Shown here: positions 57,330 through 64,000 of the stretch, one piece after another
Position numbering within the stretch: the stretch's first letter is position 1
Layout of the letters: the number at the start of each line of letters is the position of its first letter
From: Gnetum montanum
Lineage: Eukaryota > Streptophyta > Gnetopsida > Gnetales > Gnetaceae
Length of the DNA: 64,000 bases
Reading direction: 5' to 3'
NCBI GenBank assembly: GCA_015680685.1
Contig: MNCI01000001.1
Span: forward strand, 371,343 to 435,342
Made by a program: the position numbers and the translations under genes
The notes under the pieces: generated by a model
The model's input: the letters and a program-made list of their open reading frames with translations, nothing else
The model's database searches: none
Told to the model about the DNA's origin: nothing

Positions 57330-60045
57330 CTGATTCCTGAGGCTATTCTGCTATTACCACTAGAATTTTGAAAGCATCCAAAAGTGCTTTCATCTTTTTC
57401 TCTTTGCTCTATGGGTCATACATGATCTAGGAATCTTCACCTATATGGGCTAGTGTAGCAATGTCCCATGGGCATGGCATTAATGGAAACATATTCTTTG
57501 TGTTGATGAACTAGGCTACAAATGTCTTACATTCAATGTCAAACATCTTTACAAGGTTATGTAGCTTCTAGTATTCATTCATCCTCCTTGCTAGGTTCTT
57601 AGAAATAGATCGTTGGTCAGTGAAGTTGCTTTTGAGAACTTCAAGATCTACGTTGGTTTTCTCCAACTTTTCTTTTGTTACTTTAGGAAGCTAAAATTTC
57701 ACCTCATAGAGGATGTAGGAGTTGGCAACCTTCTTTTTCAATTCTAATCTTATCCTCCCCACTGCTAGCATTGCCAAGTTTGCATATCAAAGGTTCATGA
57801 GCTTTATATACTTTTTCATCTCCTAGATTTACAACTCTTTTAGGGAGATTTCTACATTATTAGATGCATTAAGTCTATTGAAGATGGGTTTCCATACATC
57901 ACCTCTTTGTTGGAGTTGTTGAAGGGCCTCGTTCATTTTTATCTTTGTCAATTTTATTTTATTTTCTCATTGATCTCCTTGAGTAATTCAACTTGGTCCT
58001 TGTAATGATTCTTCACTTGTTCTAATTTTAGTGCCTCATCCTTCTAGGTGGCTACTCAATTATAGTCTTCTAGTGAAGAGCACAAACCTCCTACATCGAG
58101 AAATCTTGATTTTCTAGTATTAGCCTCATCAAGTTCGAGTTCACCATTGTAAGTTAATCTTGTTGTTATAATATATGCTTGACTAGCTGGTCCTTTTATT
58201 GCTCAACATTTCATAAGTGGTGATTGTCCTTGATGAGGACCAAGTTCATGTTGTGAACCTATGACATGTCCTTGTCAATGTTGTTGGCCATAGCCTCTCA
58301 GAAGAGCACATTAAAGATTACCATTTCCTTTGCATTCTCGGCTTGTTTGTATTTTTGCTAAAGCTATTAGAAAAATTCATCCTATGTAAGCTCTAGCCTA
58401 AGAATGGTGGGGTTAGAAAGATGGGACCTCAACTCAATAGATTTAGTAGCTAATCATTGGTTGGTCATAGTAGCCATCTCAAGTTATGTATTAGTAATTA
58501 GTAGGTTTTCCCTTGTCTCTTGTAGCTATGACTAGTTCATGGTGATTTTATCCAAGAGATCAAAGATCTTTAGAAGCAATTACACTACTTCCACTAGTCT
58601 TTATAACACCTTCTCATGTTGGGTAGTACTCATTTGATCACTTCCTACTCCTATAGATGCTCTATTAGCCATCATCTATGGTGTTATCTCTTGGTCCTTA
58701 TGTTGTTTCACTAGGATTGTTAAAGCCTCACCTTCCTCAAACATGACTAGGAAAGCATAACTTTTCCCAAAATCATAGGAAATATTTGTCTAGGTATGGA
58801 CACTGTGATCTTCTCGGTACTTTGATTGGACCTTGTGGTTGCCTAGTTTCTCTACATGGAGAATAACAAGGCTGTATGACTATTTAGCTAGTTGATGGTT
58901 CTTGTGACCTTGTTCAAATGACTCATGGCTAGATGGTACATGGATGATTCTCCACCACTTGCACAGCCTTGTTGTTACTACAACCACTACTCCCAAAGCT
59001 TTTTGATTCATATGGTAGTTGTAAGCATCTTTGGTGTAGTTTCTAGGACCATAGGTGATGGTGGTAGTAGCTACTTCTCTTCTTGCAGCTTTGCTACTAC
59101 CTATCCTTTATCATTTTCCATCATAATATAGCAAGAGCATGGCAGACAACATCATTTGAGTAGTGAGCTATTCCTCTCCTTTTGCATAGCTTGTGGATTA
59201 AACATGGGAAGGGAAGTGTCTTCCTATCCTTCTCATTCTTCTTGAGATATTTCTCAATGTCTAGGAAAATTTCTTAGGGTAGGTTAACCAAGAATTCCCC
59301 ACTTAGAGTAGCACATGTTCTTATAGAGAAGACTATTATCTCATTGGGCCTCATCATTGGGTTTAGGTAATAAGACATAATTTTGAAATATACTTTCTTC
59401 ATCTTTGTAAGGGCACTGTACTCCTTATGGTCCATCTTGTCACATCACAAGATCCATTCCTTCTTGGCCTTTACATTCTCACCTATGGTGATATTTTAGC
59501 TAGTTTTTCCTTAGTGTTGGGAACATCGAGGGATTTTGTTATGGCCTCTACCAAATAGGATATGGTGATCTCCTTGATTTTTTACCAATGCATCTCCTTG
59601 TTAGTTATTCAAAAATAAGTATGTCTCTTTTCATATACTATTCTCTACTATTAGAGGGAATGGACCACAAGGGGGATCCCTCTAGTTATATTCAGACCTC
59701 CTATGATGCTAGTTCCAAGAAGAATTTAAAGTTCAGCTTCTGAAGGATGGAACTTTGGACCTCCTTAATCCTAATGCATTCTAAATAGTCCTTGGTTAGG
59801 ATGACTTCCAATGTAGGCCTTGTTCTAGGAGCCTCATCCTACCTAGATTGGATTCTTTTGGTAGTGGAAATCTACATGACAAATTTCACTTTGGGCTCTT
59901 CTTGAAGATGTCTAGTAGCATGTGTGACCTTGGCCACTTGCTCTTAGAGTTATGGTTGCTACTATTGTTTATCCCTTCCTCCTTAGGATTTCTTTCTGAT
60001 GGGCTTTGAAGGCCCTCCTACTTGTAGTCCTTATTTTGGGGCCAT
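57330..60045 (-). pseudogene. Family A post-pol ORF, copy 2 (decayed)
   Basis: Counterpart of 23,640-26,359, starting from an ATG at 60,045. The LPFPCL-I-HKLC block is present around 59,190-59,222. Most in-frame stops are shared with copy 1, so the decay mainly predates the duplication; private indels (for example near 57,955 and 59,600) followed. Confidence 0.6.
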
Positions 60046-60584
60046 TTGTGATCACAAATGTAACCCATGATCAACTTTTTATTTCATAACCTCTAGTTGT
60101 TTGACTAGCTTTCTTATTAGATCAGGTTATATTTAGTTATTGGGTGTTAAGGGTTGATCATTTAAGTGTTTTTTTATGATCTTGACAATGTGTATTATTT
60201 TAATATTATTTTATTTCTAACTATCAAATTTTATTTATTGGTCTTAACCCTTTATGATGATTAATTTAATATTATTTTAAGAGATTGACCATGGGAAGTT
60301 AGAAAAATTTCAAAAACTATTTTGAGATAAACCAAAGGTTTGTGTTTCTCACAAATTAAAGTTTAACTTTGCTAGCTCGAAGGGTCAAAGAATGAGTGAA
60401 AACAAGTTAATGATTGGTGAGTAAGAAGGTTTGGATGGTTTTTGGACTCTAAAAAAATACAAAAAATTCTCTAGTGCTTTTGGAAAATGATGAAAAATGA
60501 GCCAAGTTCATGCATATATATAGACTTTTTATACTATGTTGACAAGGCTACATAAACTCAACACACTACATTAATAGGGTAGTG

Positions 60585-60904
60585 TTTTTTTTGAGAGAAT
60601 GTTCGGGTTTGTNGAAAAATTTCAAAAACTATTTTGAGATAAACCAAAGGTTTGTGTTTAACACAAATTAAAGTTTAACTTTGGTAGCTCGAAGGGTCAA
60701 AGAATGAGTGAAAACAAGTTAATGATTGGTGAGTAAGAAGGTTTGGATGGTTTTTGGACTCTAAAAAAATACAAAAACTTCTCTAGTGCTTTTGGAAAAT
60801 GATGAACAATAAGCCAAGTTTCATGCATATATATAGACTTTTTATACTATGTTGACANCCCCACCATTGTAATTGTTTACTCGTGTACCATAACTTTTAG
60901 TTAT
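60585..60904 (-). mobile_element. Partly assembled retroposon insertion with 7-bp target duplication
   Basis: GGTAGTG at 60,578-60,584 is repeated at 60,905-60,911; copy 1 has the single uninterrupted site at 26,894-26,900. Inside are eight T followed by GAGAGAATGTTCGGGTTTGT on the left and CCCCACCATTGTAATTGTTT ... TTTTAGTTAT on the right. A T-run at the left end plus a target duplication fits a minus-strand LINE or SINE with a poly(A) tail. The interior is missing: the segment between the two n (60,613 and 60,858) is a redundant copy of the neighbouring sequence. Confidence 0.7.
60614..60857. other. Misplaced redundant segment between two single n
   Basis: These 244 bases repeat 60,304-60,546 with a few changes (GTGTTTAACACAAATTAAAG against GTGTTTCTCACAAATTAAAG). 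It is probably a duplicate contig or second allele inserted by gap filling, not part of the retroposon. Confidence 0.8.
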
Positions 60905-60911
60905 GGTAGTG

Positions 60912-62470
60912 TTAATGTAGCTATTCATAGCTATTTTTCACATTAATAACTAGAGAAATTTTAGATGAGTTTTGAAATATAACAAGAGATAGATGGAAGT
61001 CAGAAAGATGGAGGATAATGATACCAACATAGAAGATAATAGGTGTAACCTAGAAGAAGCAATTCTAGTGGATTTGGATAAAGATACGATATTGTATAGA
61101 GAAAACTAGATGTTTGAATGATACTAGAATGATTGATCAAGTAAGTAACTTATTGTTAGGAAATTTAAATTAAGTTAGACCAAAGGGATGCAAGTGGATC
61201 CTTCCAAAAGTAGGCACAAATCTCTTGTGTCATTACATACCTTCATTGTAAGAAGTTTGTGGACCCCAATGATGATAAATGATTGAGTTACATTAAATCT
61301 CATACCAATGAAAGAAATTATCCAAGTTTTATGTGATCTAGAAACAAAACTAAGAAATTTCATATGGCATGAGACAGTGAGGTGGTAAATCATGAGATGA
61401 ATGAATGATAGAGAGAGGATGTGAAAGAGAAAATTGGCATCTTAGTCACCCAATATTTCTGGTGAAAATGGTGATTAAGATAAAATGATACTAATCCATT
61501 CCAAGTTGAGACCAAGTCTAGTTCTCTTTAAGAAACCTTGCATTGACATAGGTCCACTCTGCATTTATTGAATGTTTAGGCCAACTCCAAAGGACAATCA
61601 TCACTCCAAGAGAAGAATAAAAGGAAATAAGGAAGTAGAAAGGACCTTAGGTAGAAGGGTGTCTTTAGGCAAGGGTAACATGTCTTTCCAACCCCATAAC
61701 CAATGCTTCTAATCCATTATGGAGTCTAAGGGATGTGATTTGAATTCCCATGTGTTTGTGTTTTTTTTCTCACAAAAAGCACATCATCTAAAGAAATGCT
61801 TCCTTTTATGGTAGATGGTAGGAGTGATGACATACTAGTGGAATTTTATAGAACTTAATAATGATGTTGAGAGAAACCATATCAAATCCCCTTGAGCTCA
61901 CATCCTTTTTCATTCCCTCTTGGTCCTTTCCTAGTTTGTTGGATAGCAAGATCATTGATTAAGTTTTAGGTTTTAATGTGAAAGAACCTTGTGCTTCTAG
62001 AATACTAATTTCTCCTGGAACAAATAAAATGGATGAGTGTCATGAGCACATTTCCTAATACCACTACAAAATTGAGAGAGTATTAGTAAAGAACATAATC
62101 CAAAGACAAAAATTACCCTTTTTGGTTAACCAATCATAATAGTGATAGCTTCTTTAATACTTATTAGATTTGTAGTAGCAAGAATAAAATCCAAGATTTC
62201 CAATAAAACAAGATGAAATTAATAAAGACAAAAAGAAAAAGAAAAATATTTAAAATAAGCAAGAAAATATGTAAGAAATGAAAACCATATAAAGAATAGT
62301 AAAAAAAAGGTGAAATTTTGGTTAGCCTTATCAATGTGTTATCACATATGGCCATCTTCCCCACAACTATGATGAGAGGAGGAGATTCAAAAAATGTGTA
62401 GAGGTATCAATGTTATTAGTTACTTTGGGTTCCAAGAATGGCTTAACTTATTGTAGGTTTACCAAACTTC
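60912..62470. other. Family A spacer, copy 2
   Basis: Counterpart of 26,901-28,440; no recognised gene. It includes the ACCAAAGGGATGCAAGTGG block at about 61,180. Confidence 0.5.
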
Positions 62471-62479
62471 ATTTTTGAG

Positions 62480-63560
62480 AGCTTGATAAGTGGTAGATGA
62501 TCATGGATTTGGAAGAAAAAGTTGCATATATGATGTAAGATCCTTTCCATTATGTTTGAAACTTAGTGCATTGTGGCACATGCATGGAATTCTAATAAAG
62601 AACCTTATCACCAAGTCAGAATTTAACTCTTCTTATCTATGCATCATGACATTGTTTGAAGTGTATCTTATGCATCTCATTCATCATTAGCACTACTTGT
62701 TAGTTCTTATCTAGTACATTGAGTATCACTAGTCATTCTTTTTGTACTAGATTAATGTTAAGGTTAAGCTTACAGGCCATTTTGAGTGTATGGAGTTTGG
62801 CTTGAATTGAAAGTTTTGCTAACTTTCTATACACAAACTCATAGGAAGAGTAGCTATAGGAAGCTTCCAAGTTGAATGATATGTCCAAAGACAATCATTG
62901 AGTTTAGTACTCTAGTCCTTTCTATATCTATAGATTATTTGTGTTAGTATTGTAGTGATTTTCCTATTTGTAACTTCAACTTGATCATTAGCTTGGGGGT
63001 GATAGAAGGTTTTGAGTTTATGTTGCATCCTCAAGTGTTGCACTAGTTTCTAAAAAGTGGATCATGAGAAGTGGATTCCATTATCAGAAATGAGTGTTCT
63101 AGGCATACCAAACCTATTTACCACATGTAGTTATACAAGCTAAGATACAATGGTAAATGTATAGTCTAATTCTATTTTATCTTTAAACCTCTTAATACAA
63201 TAGTCAACAACAACAATGATGTAATCCATCCTATTTAACATGAGAGTAATGGTTCCCATGAAGTCAATGCCCTAGAGGTCGAAAGGCTTTAGTGGTCAGA
63301 TCCACCGTTGGATCCCTTTCAATAGTGTAGTCATTTTTCCATCTATTTAATAGTGCTCACATGAATGAAAGAAATGATAAGCATCTCTAAAGATCATTGG
63401 CCATAAATATTCTTCCATGAGAATCTTCATAGTTATCCTCCTCATGTAGTGGTCCCCAAAAGAACCCTCATGAGCATCTTGAAGGATGTGAAACTAATCA
63501 TCATCAAGTACATACCATCAAATTAGGCTGTTGACAAAAACCTTGTAAAAGTTACCATGG
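62480..63560 (-). pseudogene. Integrase of family A element, copy 2 (decayed)
   Basis: Counterpart of 28,440-29,480. At the third catalytic position the minus strand reads YHPQANDQVEVTNR (about 62,960-63,005), closer to the family consensus than the HPKANDQVEFINR of copy 1. SDNGIHFS and GIDFMG are also present. Stops remain. Confidence 0.85.
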
Positions 63561-63769
63561 ATTTCCATGTATTAGTTAACCTAATGAAGAAACTGTTATT
63601 TCATCTTATTGTCCCATTTAGCTTAGATCTCCTGTGTGAGAAGATAGAAGAGGAACTCATGATACTAATTGGTATTCTTGGGTTCTTCAATATATGGATT
63701 TAGCAAAGAGGAGTTTATCTAAAAAATAATTAGATAAAGGCTTCTTATCCTCTTTGTTTTCTCATTGTA

Positions 63770-64000
63770 ACTAAGACAAGTGATTGACAACCACATTCTT
63801 AGGTTTTTTTCTTATTCATCATGGTTAGATCAAATTCCTACAAAATCACTAGCCATCATATGACATGAGAGCTCATCATCAACTTATTCATTAGGAAATG
63901 GATGGTACTATGGTTAGCATACACAAAGATTTGATATACAAGAACATAGTCCTTGAATTGTTTTAAGACATACACCACTACCATGAGCTTCTTTATAGTT
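63770..64000 (-). pseudogene. RNase H, copy 2 (cut by window end)
   Basis: Counterpart of 29,760-29,991. Only the C-terminal part lies inside the window; the rest, and reverse transcriptase if present, would follow beyond the last base. Confidence 0.6.

Larger units (their letters stand above)
48994..64000. repeat. 15-kb direct duplication, copy 2 (runs off the window)
   Basis: Aligns with 15,874-29,991 in the same orientation. It includes R repeat (48,994-49,540), segment X, S copy (about 54,555-55,130), LINE fossil, family A LTR, post-pol ORF and integrase. It contains about 972 bases (52,577-53,548) that are hidden by N in copy 1, and an insertion near 60.6 kb absent from copy 1. The match is still continuing at the last base. 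Confidence 0.9.

Overview
This is a window of plant nuclear DNA, most likely from a seed plant with a very large genome and probably a gymnosperm. It is AT-rich and densely packed with old, stop-riddled retroelement remains. It holds one convincing low-copy host gene piece, the first exon of a type II (MIKC) MADS-box gene. It also carries N runs and single-base 'n' contig joins. The species is inferred from genome style only; no sequence here names it.

Layout. 1-11.8 kb: decayed plus-strand retroelement pieces (gag-like 1.2-2.95 kb, retropepsin 3.2-3.47 kb, a polypurine tract and LTR candidate at 11.2-11.75 kb) mixed with at least six families of degenerate tandem repeats (units of about 42, 32, 190, 41, 10-13 and 80 bp). 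12.7-14.5 kb: a visibly CpG-richer island with the MADS exon (13,812-14,113), ending in a clean GT donor. No K-box or other MADS exon is recognisable in the following 50 kb, so that DNA is either a giant first intron or intergenic sequence behind a truncated gene.

14.5-31 kb and 49-64 kb: a direct duplication of about 15 kb (15,874-29,991 and 48,994-64,000, the latter still matching at the window end). The copies share repeats, a LINE fossil, an LTR, a post-pol ORF and integrase/RNase H remains, with only a few differences per 60 bases. They differ by a retroposon-like insertion with a 7-bp target duplication, a minisatellite unit and an underestimated gap.

22.4-48.9 kb: a nest of minus-strand Ty3/Gypsy elements. 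The primer-binding site is complementary to the tRNA-Asp 3' end, as in the Athila/Tat group. Family A runs LTR (22.4 kb), post-pol ORF (to 26.36 kb), pol (28.4-30.98 kb). Family B is nearly complete (31.7-41.76 kb). Family C (43.4-48.9 kb) shows a related post-pol ORF. Families A and B are fused at about 30.98 kb, and the LTR at 31.7 kb appears shared by two elements. Reading frames are broken, and many stops look like CAG/CAA changed to TAG/TAA, as expected from deamination of methylated cytosines.

I see no intact transposon and no RNA gene beyond tRNA-derived SINE-like pieces. There is no CRISPR array or operon, and nothing suggests a prokaryote. The most interesting items are the MADS exon with its acidic/basic/Gln-rich N-terminal extension, the ~190-bp satellite-like array, the post-pol ORF family with its own TATA-like box, and the duplication with its filled and empty insertion sites.
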